DNA of 64,000 bases from Paractinoplanes pyxinae (GCF_026626335.1 NZ_JAPNTZ010000003.1:558001-622000); one strand, 5' to 3'; positions 8,561-18,051 are shown, numbered from the stretch's first letter. Made by a program: numbers and translations. Notes: a model not told the origin generated them from the letters alone.

Positions 8561-10342
8561 TCAGCGGGGGCCGGGCGCGCTCGGTCCCCGCACCTCGATG
8601 TGGTCGAAGGCCACCTCGGCCGACCCGGTGTCGGGTGTGTCGCGGTCGAGGAAGACGCCCAGCAGCACCCGGTTGCCCATGATCTCGACGTTTCCCAGCG
8701 GCGCGTCGCCCAGCGACACGCCGTCCCGGGTCACGGTCACCGTCTCGCCGGTGACGTGCAGACCGATCCGCGTCGGCGGACCGCCCACCGCGATCGGGTT
8801 GTCGAGCGGCAGCGTACGGGTCACGGTGACCTCGGCGCTCTGGTGCGTGCCGACGAAGATGTTGTCCTGGCAGATGCGCACCAGGCGACCACCGTGCGGC
8901 AGCTTGAAGTGGTACCAGACGGCGGCGCAGGCGCCGTCGGTGAGCAGACGCACGCCGACGTCGATGGTGAGGTCTTCGGGCAAGGTGTCCTGCGGGCCGC
9001 GGCATTTGTAGAGCGGCCTGGCCACGATCCGGACGTGCAGCTCACCGCCGGTGAAGACACAGGACGAGCGGCCGTCGGGCTCGGTCTTGGCCAGCCACAA
9101 CCGGTTCTTGTCGAGGTCGTCGGTGATCAGGACCGGGCCCGCGGGCGGCGCCGGGGCGGGGGCCGATGTGGTGGCCGGTGTGGTGCCGGCCGGGCCGGCT
9201 GTGGGGTCGGCCGGCGAACCGAAGACGATCATCATCGTGCCCGCGACCACGGCCAGAATGAGCACCAGTATCGCGGCCGGCAGGAACCAGCGGCGGCGAC
9301 GGCCGTCCGGCCGATCCGGTTCGACCAGTCCCGGCACGGCCGAGACCGGCACGGTCGGACCCTCGGGAACGGGCGGCTCCCCGGTGGCCACCGGCTGACC
9401 GAGCCCGGCCGGCGTTCCCGGGGCGGGCGCGGTCAGCACGCCGGTCACCGACTGGGCCTGGCTGGCCGCGGCGCGCAGGTCGGGCTGGCCGGCCAGGGCA
9501 GCGGCGGTGGCGGCGGGCCGGGACGGGCCGGCCACGAGCAGGTCGAGCAGTTCCCGGGCGGAGGGCCGCTCGGCCGGGTTCTTCCTCAACGCGTACGCGA
9601 CCAACTCGCGCAACGGATCGGGCAGGCCCGACAGATCGGGCTCTTGCGTGAGGATCCGCCCGGCCGTGGCCGGTGGCGAATCGCCGCCGAACGGGGTGCG
9701 GCCCGTGCCGGCGTACATGACGACGCCGCCCCACGCGAAGATGTCGGCCGCGGCGGTCAGCGGCACCTCGGCGTCGCCGAACCGCTCGGGCGCCATGTAG
9801 GCCACCGTGCCCATCATGAACTCGGGCGCCGTGTTGCCGGTGGCGGTGCTGCCGACGGCCCGCGCGATGCCGAAGTCGATCACCTTGGGCGTGCCCGGGG
9901 CCAGCAGCACGTTGCGCGGCTTGAGATCGCGGTGGATCACGCCGGCGCCGTGGATCGCGGTGAGCGCGGTGGCCACGCCGATGGCGACACTGTGGAGGTT
10001 GGCCGCGGTGAGCGGGCCCCGGTCGTCGACCACCTGGGCCAGCGTGGGGCCGTCGACGTACTCGACGACCAGGTACGGGTGGTCGGCGTCGGGGTCGGCG
10101 TCCAACACCTCGGCCGTGCAGAACGGCGGCACCTGGCGGGCCCGGGCCACCTCGCTGCGGAACCGGCGGCGGAACTCGTCGTCCGGCGACAGGTCGGCCC
10201 GCACCACCTTGACGGCGACCTGCGTGCCCGCGGCGGTCTTGGCCAGGTAGACGGTGCCCATGCCGCCCTCGCCGAGCCGGCCGACGAGCTCGTAGGAGCC
10301 CAGCCGGACCGGATCGTGCGGACGCAATGGCTCCGGACGCAT
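8561..10342 (-). CDS. Receptor-type serine/threonine protein kinase with extracellular jelly-roll-like domain
   Basis: The protein has 593 residues. The kinase domain (about 12-265) is complete: GRLGEGGMGTVYLA, catalytic VAVKVV Lys, HRDLKPRNVLL, VIDFGIARAVG and MAPERFG. A Pro/Ala/Thr juxtamembrane stretch leads to one membrane segment (about 352-374, FLPAAILVLILAVVAGTMM). Outside lies a Pro/Ala linker and a ~190-residue domain rich in beta-type patterns (FDHIEVRG, VTVTRDGVSLG) that suggests a concanavalin-like sensor fold; this last point is inference. It converges with tex and could be opposed by the PP2C phosphatase nearby. Confidence 0.92.
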   Translation of the reverse strand: MRPEPLRPHDPVRLGSYELVGRLGEGGMGTVYLAKTAAGTQVAVKVVRADLSPDDEFRRRFRSEVARARQVPPFCTAEVLDADPDADHPYLVVEYVDGPTLAQVVDDRGPLTAANLHSVAIGVATALTAIHGAGVIHRDLKPRNVLLAPGTPKVIDFGIARAVGSTATGNTAPEFMMGTVAYMAPERFGDAEVPLTAAADIFAWGGVVMYAGTGRTPFGGDSPPATAGRILTQEPDLSGLPDPLRELVAYALRKNPAERPSARELLDLLVAGPSRPAATAAALAGQPDLRAAASQAQSVTGVLTAPAPGTPAGLGQPVATGEPPVPEGPTVPVSAVPGLVEPDRPDGRRRRWFLPAAILVLILAVVAGTMMIVFGSPADPTAGPAGTTPATTSAPAPAPPAGPVLITDDLDKNRLWLAKTEPDGRSSCVFTGGELHVRIVARPLYKCRGPQDTLPEDLTIDVGVRLLTDGACAAVWYHFKLPHGGRLVRICQDNIFVGTHQSAEVTVTRTLPLDNPIAVGGPPTRIGLHVTGETVTVTRDGVSLGDAPLGNVEIMGNRVLLGVFLDRDTPDTGSAEVAFDHIEVRGPSAPGPR

Positions 10343-10422
10343 GACCGCCCCCAGTCCCGGAGAAATCTGAAGACGTCACTGTAACGGGTGGCGTCCCGCC
10401 CCTCGCCCGCACTGTCGGGGTT

Positions 10423-10428
10423 TAAGCT
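10423..10428 (+). promoter_or_regulatory. -10 element for a leaderless GNAT gene
   Basis: TAAGCT followed by exactly 6 nt and ATG 10435, with no Shine-Dalgarno sequence between them. Confidence 0.5.
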
Positions 10429-10434
10429 CGGCGA

Positions 10435-10977
10435 ATGTTGATCGCGACCGAGCGGCTCGTGCTGCGGCGGTTCCGGAAGGCGGACGCGGCGCCGCTGGCC
10501 GCGTACCGGTCGGATCCGGAGGTGGCGCGGTACCAGTCATGGGATGCGCCGTTCCCGATGCTGCGGGCCGAGACGGCCGTGGCCAACTTCATGGCCTCCG
10601 ACCCGGCCCGGCCCGGCTGGTTCCAGTACGCGATCGAGCGCACCGCCGACCGCCTGCTCATCGGCGACGTGGCCGTCCACCTGCACGACAACCTGAAGCA
10701 GGCCGAGATCGGCTTCACCCTGGCCCGCGAGCATCAGAAGCAGGGGTACGCGTCCGAGGCGGTCCGGGCCGTGCTCGATCACCTGTTCCGGGTGCAGGGG
10801 CTGCACAAGGTGACGGGGGAGTGCGACGCCCGCAACGTGGCCTCGGCCGGGCTGATGGAGCGACTCGGCTTCACCCGCGAGGGGCTGCTGCGCCAGCAGA
10901 CGTACATCAAGGGCGAGTGGACCGACGACGCGCTGTACGGCCTCCTGTCGACCGAGTGGCTGATCCCGGGGCCCTGA
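10435..10977 (+). CDS. GNAT family N-acetyltransferase (RimJ/RimL type)
   Basis: The protein has 180 residues. It shows the RimJ/RimL opening (IATERLVLRRFRKADAAPLA), the acetyl-CoA loop region EHQKQGYASEAVRAVL and the closing NVASAGLMERLGFTREGLLR. It transfers an acetyl group to an amine of a protein N-terminus or a small molecule; the substrate cannot be told from sequence. It is divergent from the Ser/Thr kinase gene, with about 90 bp between them. Confidence 0.9.
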   Translation: MLIATERLVLRRFRKADAAPLAAYRSDPEVARYQSWDAPFPMLRAETAVANFMASDPARPGWFQYAIERTADRLLIGDVAVHLHDNLKQAEIGFTLAREHQKQGYASEAVRAVLDHLFRVQGLHKVTGECDARNVASAGLMERLGFTREGLLRQQTYIKGEWTDDALYGLLSTEWLIPGP

Positions 10978-11010
10978 AATCTTGTCGCACCCATGTGGTT
11001 AGGTGCGCGC

Positions 11011-11547
11011 ATGGATCTCGATGGGTTCTGGGCGCTGATCGAGCGCAGCGGCCGCAAGGAAAGCCACCCCGAAGACCGGGCCGAGTGGCTCATCACCCAG
11101 CTCGCGAAGCTGCAACCAGGCGAGATCGAGGATTTCGAGGTCCACTTCCACCGCGAACGGGCCCGGGCCGACACGTGGCAGCTGTGGGGCGCGGCCGCGC
11201 TGGTGTGCGACGGCGCCTCGGACGACGCCTTCTGGTACTTCCAGGCGTGGCTGATCGGGCAGGGCCGCGAGGTCTTCGAGCGCGTGGTGGCCGATCCCGA
11301 CGCCCTGGCCGAGCTGCCCGCCGTCCGGTCCGACCCGGACGACTTCGACTGGGAAGATCTCGACTACGTGGCCTGCGAGGCCTACGAAGAGGTCACCGGC
11401 GGCGCCGACCTCGACGACGCCCTCGAGGCGCGCGGCGTACGCCTGCTCAGCTCGCCCGACCCGCAGGACGAGCCGTTCGACCTCGACGACCCGGCCGAGC
11501 AGCTGCGCCGCTACCCACGACTGACCGCGCTCGTCCCGTCCGCCTAG
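11011..11547 (+). CDS. DUF4240 domain-containing protein
   Basis: The protein has 178 residues from ATG 11011; an upstream ATG at 10993 would add six. The pattern MDLDGFWALIERSG ... WGAAALVCDGASDDAFWYFQAWLIGQG is that of the DUF4240 family, a soluble acidic helical protein with unknown function. TTAGGT lies 6 nt before ATG 11011, matching the leaderless arrangement of neighbours. It sits between a GNAT and a VOC protein on the same strand. Confidence 0.82.
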   Translation: MDLDGFWALIERSGRKESHPEDRAEWLITQLAKLQPGEIEDFEVHFHRERARADTWQLWGAAALVCDGASDDAFWYFQAWLIGQGREVFERVVADPDALAELPAVRSDPDDFDWEDLDYVACEAYEEVTGGADLDDALEARGVRLLSSPDPQDEPFDLDDPAEQLRRYPRLTALVPSA

Positions 11548-11560
11548 AAAGGCGCAGGCC

Positions 11561-11944
11561 ATGGCCCATCGCAGCCGCTTGTCCACCATCCTGATCGACG
11601 TGCCGCAGGACCAGACGGACACGGCCACCGCCTTCTGGCAGGGCGCCCTCGGCGTCCAGACCGTCTCGCCGCCCGGCGAGCCGCAGTTCCGGTCGCTGCC
11701 GGGGGTGCTGCCCGGGCTGACGCTGGCCCTCCAGTCGATCGACGGCGAGGCCCGCTACCACCTCGACTTCGAGACCGATGACGTCGAGGCCGAGACGGCC
11801 CGCCTGATCGGCCTGGGCGCCGAACAGATCGACCAGTGGCTCGACTGTCACATCCTGCGCATCCCCGGCGGCCAGCTGGCCTGCGTGATCCCGCGCCACA
11901 GCGACGACGAGACGTTCGACCGCCTGGCCACTAGCTGGCCCTGA
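11561..11944 (+). CDS. VOC/glyoxalase-fold protein
   Basis: The protein has 127 residues. It has the VOC pattern of one betaalphabetabetabeta unit followed by a second (LSTILIDVPQDQTDTATAFWQGALG ... YHLDFETDDVEAETARLIGLGA ... ILRIPGGQLACVIP). Such proteins are glyoxalase-like isomerases, dioxygenases or ligand-binding resistance proteins; the activity is unknown. AAAGG lies 9 nt upstream. Its last 14 bases overlap the end of the convergent acetyltransferase gene. Confidence 0.85.
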   Translation: MAHRSRLSTILIDVPQDQTDTATAFWQGALGVQTVSPPGEPQFRSLPGVLPGLTLALQSIDGEARYHLDFETDDVEAETARLIGLGAEQIDQWLDCHILRIPGGQLACVIPRHSDDETFDRLATSWP

Positions 11945-12437
11945 GGTCGCGCCGCAGCCGGTGGTGCACGATGCCCTCGAAGTCCGGCTCCGGGTCGTCG
12001 GGCCGGAAGCCGGCGCCGGTCACGCAGCGGGTGCTGGCCACGTTCTCCGGCTCGATGCCGGCCTTGAAGACGACGACGTCGGCCAGGTCGGGATGCTCCA
12101 TCATGGCCAGCAGGGCCGCGGTGCCGTAGCCCTGCCGCCACCGCGCCGGGTCGACGACGTAGGCGAAGCCCAGCTCGGGACCGGAGTCGTAGACGTCCCC
12201 GCCGATCAGCGCCACCGGACGCCTGCCGACGTCGAGCGCCACCCACGTATGGTCGCGCAGCACCCTCCGCCCTCGGAAGATCTCGCCGATGCCCTGCCCG
12301 CGCATCCGCAGGCACTGGGCCGGCCAGTCGGGCCCGCCCAGCCACCGCTGCACCTCGGCGTGCTCGAACCACACCTGCACGGCCGGCAGCAACTCTTCGG
12401 TGAACGGCACCAGCGTCACGTGCGGCAGATGCCTCAT
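11931..12437 (-). CDS. GNAT family N-acetyltransferase
   Basis: The protein has 168 residues from ATG 12437; a TTG at 12461 would add eight. The acetyl-CoA-binding region reads DPARWRQGYGTAALLAMMEH and the C-terminal half NVASTRCVTGAGFRPDDPE. RGRRVLRDHTWVALD in the middle fits the substrate-binding half. The substrate is unknown. It converges with the VOC gene, overlapping by 14 bp. Confidence 0.85.
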   Translation of the reverse strand: MRHLPHVTLVPFTEELLPAVQVWFEHAEVQRWLGGPDWPAQCLRMRGQGIGEIFRGRRVLRDHTWVALDVGRRPVALIGGDVYDSGPELGFAYVVDPARWRQGYGTAALLAMMEHPDLADVVVFKAGIEPENVASTRCVTGAGFRPDDPEPDFEGIVHHRLRRDLRAS

Positions 12438-12478
12438 GACCCCATGGTCGCCAACCGCCAACGGGTAGCGTGGCCCGC

Positions 12479-12744
12479 GTGGTTGATCCTTCGACCTACG
12501 GCTTCGCCGAGGCCGGCATCGCGGCCAACTTCGGCGAGACCCGCCACCCGGCCTGGTACCACAATCTCAAGGCGCACCCGTACGCCACGACGGCTCGACC
12601 CGCGCCTACACCGCCGTCGAGCTGACCGGCGAGGAACGTGACCGCTGTTTCGCCCTGGCCGTGCGCGTGAATCCGGGCTGGCTCCGCTTTCGTGACCGGG
12701 CCGGTGGCCGAGGGATTCCGGTCCTGCGGCTGACACTCGCTTAG
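12479..12744 (+). pseudogene. Remnant of a deazaflavin (F420)-dependent nitroreductase-like gene, frameshifted
   Basis: From GTG 12479 one frame reads ETRHPAWYHNLKAHPYATT and then runs into a stop. A second frame continues with TRAYTAVELTGEERDRCFA and closes with GIPVLRLTLA and TAG at 12742-12744. HPAWYHNL and the closing IPVLRLT are landmarks of the DUF385/Ddn-type nitroreductase fold. The two halves join if one base is removed, or two added, around 12588-12593. The N-terminal half of the usual fold is also missing. It could instead be one sequencing error in an already truncated gene. Confidence 0.7.
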
Positions 12745-12798
12745 AGATCCGGGCCGGAGCTGTCATCCTCTATGGACGACGTCACGCGGGGGTAGCGG

Positions 12799-15700
12799 AT
12801 GCCGAGACCCGAGCGGCCCTTGGACGGCCGCGGCGGCCCGGTCGAGCACCTGGCGGCCGGGCTGCGGGAGTTGCGCGAGAAAGCCGGCAAGCCGGGCTAC
12901 CGGCAGATGGCGGCCCGGGCGAACTATTCGGTGGCGACCCTGTCCGCGGCCGCGTCGGGGCGGCGGCTGCCGACCCTGGACGTCACGCTGGCCTATGTGG
13001 CCGCCTGCGGCGGTGACCGCGACGACTGGGAACAGCGCTGGCGCGAGGCGGAACGCCGCAGCGTGCCGGATCTGTCGCCGGCGGACGAGGACGGGCGTCC
13101 GCCCTATCCGGGGCTGGCGATGTTCCAGCCCGAGGACGCGGACGTGTTCTTCGGCCGGGCCGCGCTGGTGAACGACCTGGTGCGTCGCCTGGACGAGCGG
13201 CGGCTGCTGGTGGTGTTCGGCGCGTCGGGGGCCGGCAAGTCGTCCGTGGTGCGGGCCGGGCTGGTTCCGGCCGCACGCGGGCCGGCCGTGGTGCTGACCC
13301 CGGGCACGTCGCCGATGAAAGAGCTGGCCGCGCACCTGAGCCGGCACGCCGGTGTGCCGGCCCACGAACTGCTGTCGGAGCTGCGCGAGAAGCCGGAACG
13401 GGCGCATCTGATCGTGCCGTCCGATGTCGGCCTGCTTGTCGTGGTCGACCAGTTCGAGGAGGTCTTCGCGACCGGCGTGGACCCGGCCGAGCGGGCCGCC
13501 TTCGTCGAGGCCCTGCTGACGATGTGGCGCGAGCCGGACAGCCGGACCCGGGTCGTGCTGGCCGTGCGGGCCGATCACTACGCCCGGTTCGCCGAGCATC
13601 CCGAGCTGCTGACCGGCGCCCAGGTGCTGATCGGCGGCATGAGCCCGGCCGAGCTGCGCGAGGCGGTGACCGGGCCGGCCGAGCAGCGCGGCGCCCGGGT
13701 CGAGGGGGCGCTCGTGGCCACCGTCGTGGCCGAGGCGAGCGATTCGCCCGGCGCGTTGCCGCTGGCGGCGCACGCGCTGCGCGAGGCCTGGCAGCGTCGC
13801 CAGGGCGCGATGGTGACGCTGGCCGGCTATCAGGCCGCGGGCGGTGTGGCCGGGGCGGTGGCTCATTCGGCCGAGCAGGTCTACGAGTCGCTGACCGAAC
13901 CGGAACGGGCCGTCGCCCGGCGGGTGCTGCTGCGGATGGTCGACGTCGGGCCGGACGGCCTGATCACCCGGCGGCGGCTGGACCGGGCCGAGTACGGCTC
14001 GATCCCCTTGGCGCCGGAGGTGATCGAGGCGTTCGCGGCCGCCCGGCTGGTGAGCGTGGACCGGGACACGGCCGGGATGACCCACGAGGCGCTGATCAGC
14101 GCCTGGCCGCGGCTGCGGGGCTGGGTCGACGAGAGCCGGGCCGGTCTGCGACTGCACCGCCAGCTCACCGAGGCGACGGCCGCCTGGGTCGGGTTGGAAA
14201 GGGACGAGAGCGCGTTGTACCGGGGTCTGCGGCTCTCCACGGCGACGGACGCGGCGGACACCGGCGTGCTCGAGCCGACCGGCGTGGAACGGGAATTCCT
14301 CGAGGCCGGCCGGGCCGCGCAGCGGCGGGAGGCACGCCGGAACCGGCGCCGGACGCGCGGCCTGTTCGCGGGGCTGGTCGCCGTGCTGGCCGTCGTCTCC
14401 GTGCTCGCGGCCGTCGCGGCCGTGTCGGCCCGGCGCGCGGTGGCCCAGCGGGACCGGGCCGAAGCGCTGCAACTGGCGGCGAGCGCCCGGGCCGAGCGGT
14501 TGACCGATCCGGAGCTCGCCCTGCTGCTCGCATCGCGGGCCTACCGCCTCCATCCGGACGCCGAGACCGAGCGGGTGCTGCGCCAGGCCACGTCCGACGT
14601 GCGTTCGGTGTCGGTGACGAAACCGTTCGAAGCGGAGATCTTCTCGCTCGACGCCGGCGGTTCGCTGGTCGCCGGGGCCGACGACGCATCGGTGGTCAAG
14701 GCGTGGGATCTGTCGGGCCGGACCGCACCGGTCACCGCGCCCGTCAGCGGGTCGGCGGTGGCCGTCGGCCCGGCCGGGAGCGTGGCCATCGCCGTCCCGG
14801 CCGCGGATGGCGAGACCACCCGGATGATGCTGTGGCGACCGGAGGATCCGGGCCGGACCCGGGCCCTGGAGCCGTCGATGCCTGGTTCGACGGCGAGCGT
14901 GGCCTACAGCGCGGACGGCCGCTGGGTCGCCGCCATCGGTGACGACTCGAAGGTCCATGTCTGGGACACCACGCGGGAACGACCGCTGAGATCGCTGAGC
15001 TACACCGGAACCGCTCTCGACCTCGACCTCGGCCCAAGTGGGCAGCTGGCTCTGGTCCTGCACGAAGGCGCCGTACGGATCTGGAGCCTGGCCTCTCCGC
15101 AGCCTCCGCGCGTCCTGAGGCAACCGGCGGACTCCTATCCCGGCGCGGTGGCGATCAGCCCCGACGGCCGCCGGATCGCCGTCGGCGGCTTCAAGCAGGT
15201 CACCGTGTGGCGGGCCGACGGCTCGGCCGGGCCGCAGACGTACCGAGGTCCGGAAACCTTCTACACCAGCGTGGCCTTCAGCCCGGACGGGCGGCGGATC
15301 GCCGCCGGCACGGAGGAGCGGACCGTCCGGGTCTGGGACACCGACAACACCCGTGGCCTGGCGCTTCGCGGTCACCACGGCGCCGTGCGCCAGGTGGCCT
15401 TCGGCCCGGACGGCCGCACCCTGGTTTCCGGCGGCGCCGATTCGACCGTACGGGTGTGGGACACCGCAACCGGGTTCGACACCACTGCCGTACCAGGCGG
15501 CCCGACCTGGCCGGCCCTCAGCAGCGACGGCAGTTTCACCGCGGCCGCGCTCCGGCCCGGCACGATCTCCGTCTTTCCCAGCCGCGAACCGGACAAGGCG
15601 GTCGCGCTGAGCAACGCACCGCCCGGTGCTCTCACCCTCGCCGTCAGCGCCGACGGGCGCGACGTAGCCGCCACGTCCGCCGAGGACGAGCGGATTCACT

Positions 15701-16440
15701 GGTGGCGCGGTGCGACGGGCGACCAGCCGGCCGTGCTGGACTGCCCGCGCCGGCCCGACAGCCAGCTGACCAGCAACACACCAGCCCTGAGCGACGACGG
15801 CCGGACACTCGCCGTCGACTGCGGCGAAGGCGAGATCTACGTGTGGCGTACCGGCGCCGGCCGGATCGCCGGCCGGGTCGACGGCTACGGACCGTTCGCG
15901 GTCGGTCCCGACCTCACCGTGGCCACCGCCTCGCAGCATCTGTCCGGCGTCTCGCTGGCGAACCCGGCCGGCGGGCGGCCGGCCCGGACCCTTCCCGGCT
16001 TCACCGCGCGGGCCGATCACATCCGGTTCAGCCCCGACGGGCGGCTGCTGGCCGTGGCCGGCGACGACGGCGCGGTCCGGGTCTGGACCGTCGGCCGGGC
16101 CGGCGACCCGGTCGTCCTCACCGGCACCGCCGGGCAGATCACGGCGATCGCCTTCAGCCCGGACGGACGCCTGATCGCCGGTCTCGGCGGCGACGCGGTC
16201 GCGCGCCTGTGGGACACCCGCGGCGGTGAGCCGCTGACTGTCGACCTTCCCGCCGGCGCCGACGAACTGGCCTTCAGCGCCGACGGCCGGCACCTGGTCA
16301 CCGCGACCGAGGCGACGGTCCGCTTCGTCCCGTGCGAGGTGTGCGGGCCGATCGACGAGGTGGTCGAGCTGGCCGATCGGCGAGCCACCCGGGACCTCAC
16401 CCAAGAGGAACGAGCCCGATACCTGCGCGAGTCCGATTGA
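12799..16440 (+). CDS. XRE-nSTAND1-transmembrane-WD40 giant NTPase
   Basis: The protein has 1213 residues. An N-terminal helix-turn-helix (about 34-73, YRQMAARANYSVATLSAAAS) is followed by an nSTAND1 NTPase module opening with PYPGLAMFQPEDADVFFGR. It has Walker A GASGAGKSS (about 141-149), Walker B LLVVVDQFEEVF (about 214) and the sensor LAVRADHYARF. A membrane segment follows (about 520-545, LFAGLVAVLAVVSVLAAVAAV), then WD40 blades to about 1180, many with SPDGRRIA and VRVWDT. STAND proteins act as ATP-switched scaffolds in signalling and in several immune systems. The role here is unknown; the gene faces the RiPP operon. Confidence 0.9.
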   Translation: MPRPERPLDGRGGPVEHLAAGLRELREKAGKPGYRQMAARANYSVATLSAAASGRRLPTLDVTLAYVAACGGDRDDWEQRWREAERRSVPDLSPADEDGRPPYPGLAMFQPEDADVFFGRAALVNDLVRRLDERRLLVVFGASGAGKSSVVRAGLVPAARGPAVVLTPGTSPMKELAAHLSRHAGVPAHELLSELREKPERAHLIVPSDVGLLVVVDQFEEVFATGVDPAERAAFVEALLTMWREPDSRTRVVLAVRADHYARFAEHPELLTGAQVLIGGMSPAELREAVTGPAEQRGARVEGALVATVVAEASDSPGALPLAAHALREAWQRRQGAMVTLAGYQAAGGVAGAVAHSAEQVYESLTEPERAVARRVLLRMVDVGPDGLITRRRLDRAEYGSIPLAPEVIEAFAAARLVSVDRDTAGMTHEALISAWPRLRGWVDESRAGLRLHRQLTEATAAWVGLERDESALYRGLRLSTATDAADTGVLEPTGVEREFLEAGRAAQRREARRNRRRTRGLFAGLVAVLAVVSVLAAVAAVSARRAVAQRDRAEALQLAASARAERLTDPELALLLASRAYRLHPDAETERVLRQATSDVRSVSVTKPFEAEIFSLDAGGSLVAGADDASVVKAWDLSGRTAPVTAPVSGSAVAVGPAGSVAIAVPAADGETTRMMLWRPEDPGRTRALEPSMPGSTASVAYSADGRWVAAIGDDSKVHVWDTTRERPLRSLSYTGTALDLDLGPSGQLALVLHEGAVRIWSLASPQPPRVLRQPADSYPGAVAISPDGRRIAVGGFKQVTVWRADGSAGPQTYRGPETFYTSVAFSPDGRRIAAGTEERTVRVWDTDNTRGLALRGHHGAVRQVAFGPDGRTLVSGGADSTVRVWDTATGFDTTAVPGGPTWPALSSDGSFTAAALRPGTISVFPSREPDKAVALSNAPPGALTLAVSADGRDVAATSAEDERIHWWRGATGDQPAVLDCPRRPDSQLTSNTPALSDDGRTLAVDCGEGEIYVWRTGAGRIAGRVDGYGPFAVGPDLTVATASQHLSGVSLANPAGGRPARTLPGFTARADHIRFSPDGRLLAVAGDDGAVRVWTVGRAGDPVVLTGTAGQITAIAFSPDGRLIAGLGGDAVARLWDTRGGEPLTVDLPAGADELAFSADGRHLVTATEATVRFVPCEVCGPIDEVVELADRRATRDLTQEERARYLRESD

Positions 16441-16559
16441 GTGGCCGGCCGCCGCCCCCGTTAACCGGCGGCCGACCCTCTCCCTGTCTAGTCGGCGAAA
16501 AGTTGTCTGGCTTCCCGATCGTGGGGCCGGACAACGGGAGGCAGACAACGGCGGACAAC

Positions 16560-16840
16560 TCAGCCGAGGCGGGCCAGGCGCTCGGGGCTCAGGTGAAGGT
16601 GTTCGGCGGCCTGGTTCTGCTTCAGGTGGGTCAGCTTCGACGTGCCGGGGATGGGCAGCATGACGGGGGAGCGGGTCAGCAGCCAGGCCAGCGCTACCTG
16701 AGCTTGGCGCCACCGCCGTACAGGTAGGCCGTGTCGATCAACGGCACGCCGAGGCCGACGGCCCGCCGGAGCACCGCCACCGACGAAGGGGAGGTGGGCA
16801 GCTGCATGGCGCCGAAGCCGATCCGGCCGCCGCGCATCAT
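16560..16840 (-). pseudogene. Aldo/keto reductase remnant with large internal deletion
   Basis: ATG 16838-16840 opens a frame reading [14 protein letters not shown] ... [13 protein letters not shown], the N-terminal strand and Asp/Tyr region of aldo/keto reductases, and then stops. A second frame joins directly with [20 protein letters not shown] and ends at TGA 16562-16560, which is the family's C-terminal segment. Roughly 180 internal residues are missing and the junction is out of frame. Its start overlaps the MFS stop (ATGA), so the intact gene was once the last gene of the RiPP operon. Confidence 0.8.
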
Positions 16841-18051
16841 GCCGCGTTCTCCGTGACCGGATGGGGAGCAGGCCGCAGGAAGCGCGTGCAGAGCAGCGCG
16901 GCCGCGAGCATGGCGATCAGCAGAACGCGCGCGGTGACCGTGGGCCCGGCCGCCGCCAGCAGATAACCGCCGACCAGCGCCCCGATCGGCACCGCGCCGT
17001 CGGTGATCACGCCGGCCGCGCTGACGATCCGGCCCAGCATGTTGTCCGGCACCGCTTGGGCCCGGGTGACGGTGAGCGTCACCGACACCACCGTGCCGAC
17101 CGCGCCTACTCCACCCCAGGCAATCATCAGCACCACGGTATGGGTGCTCACCGCGATCATCGCCAGCAGCCCCGTCCACACCCACACGCAGCCCAGGAAC
17201 AGCCCGCGCGGCGGGAAGCGGCGAGACAGCCGCGGCGTCACCAGCGCGGCCAGCAACCCGCCCACCCCGGCCGCGGCGAGCACGACTCCCACCGTCCAGG
17301 CCGGACGGTCGTCGCGGGTGGCCACCACCAGCACGAGCAGGATGACGCACTGCCACAGCACGTTGGTGAATCCGGTGATCAGGCTCGTGAGGCGCAGGTA
17401 CGGGATGCGCCACAGCCACACCAGGCCCTGCAGGAGCCGGCGTTCCTCGTGAGCGACCGGAACCGGTGCGAAGACCCGCTTGGGCATCGTCGCCAGGGTG
17501 AGCAGGCAGAACACGTACGAGAAAGCATTGAGGAGAAACGGCGCCCACCGCGACAGGTCGAAGAGCGCACCCCCGGCCGCCCGCCCGGCCAGGTTGCCGA
17601 TCGGCTGCTCGGCCTCGAGGAACGAGAACGCGACAGTCCGGTCCTGCTCGTCCACGACGTCGCGGACCGCGCTCACCTCGGCGATGTTGAAGAACACGAA
17701 AGCCGAGCCCTCGACGACCGCCGCCACCACCAGAAGAAACGCCATCCCCCGCAAGTCGACCGCGGCCGCCAGCAGCACGGCGGCCGTGGCCAGCAGACCG
17801 GTCGCCTGGGCCGTCAGCAGAACCGTCCGGCGGTTGACCGTGTCCGCGACCAGCCCGGCCGGCACCTGCAGCAGCAGGTTGGGCAGGGTGGCGGCGAAGG
17901 CGACCCAGCCGGCCAGCGCGGGCGAGTCGAACAGGGCCAGCGCCAGCAGCGGATACGCGATGCGCACGCCGGACGTGCCGACCAGCGAAAGGGCGTTGCC
18001 GCTCCACAGCGCCAGGAAGCGCCGGTTGCGCAGGATCAAGAGGACAGCCAC
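16837..18051 (-). CDS. MFS exporter of the RiPP operon
   Basis: The protein has 404 residues from GTG 18051, which lies inside the end of the upstream hydroxylase gene (16-base overlap); TTG 18039 is an alternative. About twelve membrane segments are visible, with [20 protein letters not shown] at the start and [13 protein letters not shown] as the loop 2-3 motif. Translational coupling to the maturation genes suggests it exports the mature peptide or gives self-protection. No C39-type peptidase ABC exporter is present in the window. Confidence 0.85.
   Translation of the reverse strand: MAVLLILRNRRFLALWSGNALSLVGTSGVRIAYPLLALALFDSPALAGWVAFAATLPNLLLQVPAGLVADTVNRRTVLLTAQATGLLATAAVLLAAAVDLRGMAFLLVVAAVVEGSAFVFFNIAEVSAVRDVVDEQDRTVAFSFLEAEQPIGNLAGRAAGGALFDLSRWAPFLLNAFSYVFCLLTLATMPKRVFAPVPVAHEERRLLQGLVWLWRIPYLRLTSLITGFTNVLWQCVILLVLVVATRDDRPAWTVGVVLAAAGVGGLLAALVTPRLSRRFPPRGLFLGCVWVWTGLLAMIAVSTHTVVLMIAWGGVGAVGTVVSVTLTVTRAQAVPDNMLGRIVSAAGVITDGAVPIGALVGGYLLAAAGPTVTARVLLIAMLAAALLCTRFLRPAPHPVTENAA

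Noticed and set aside
12763..16713. A 1316-codon open frame on the minus strand across the WD40 protein
   Set aside because: It mirrors the plus-strand gene, whose domains are unmistakable. Its composition (Pro/Gly/Arg/His) is typical of an antisense frame in GC-rich DNA.
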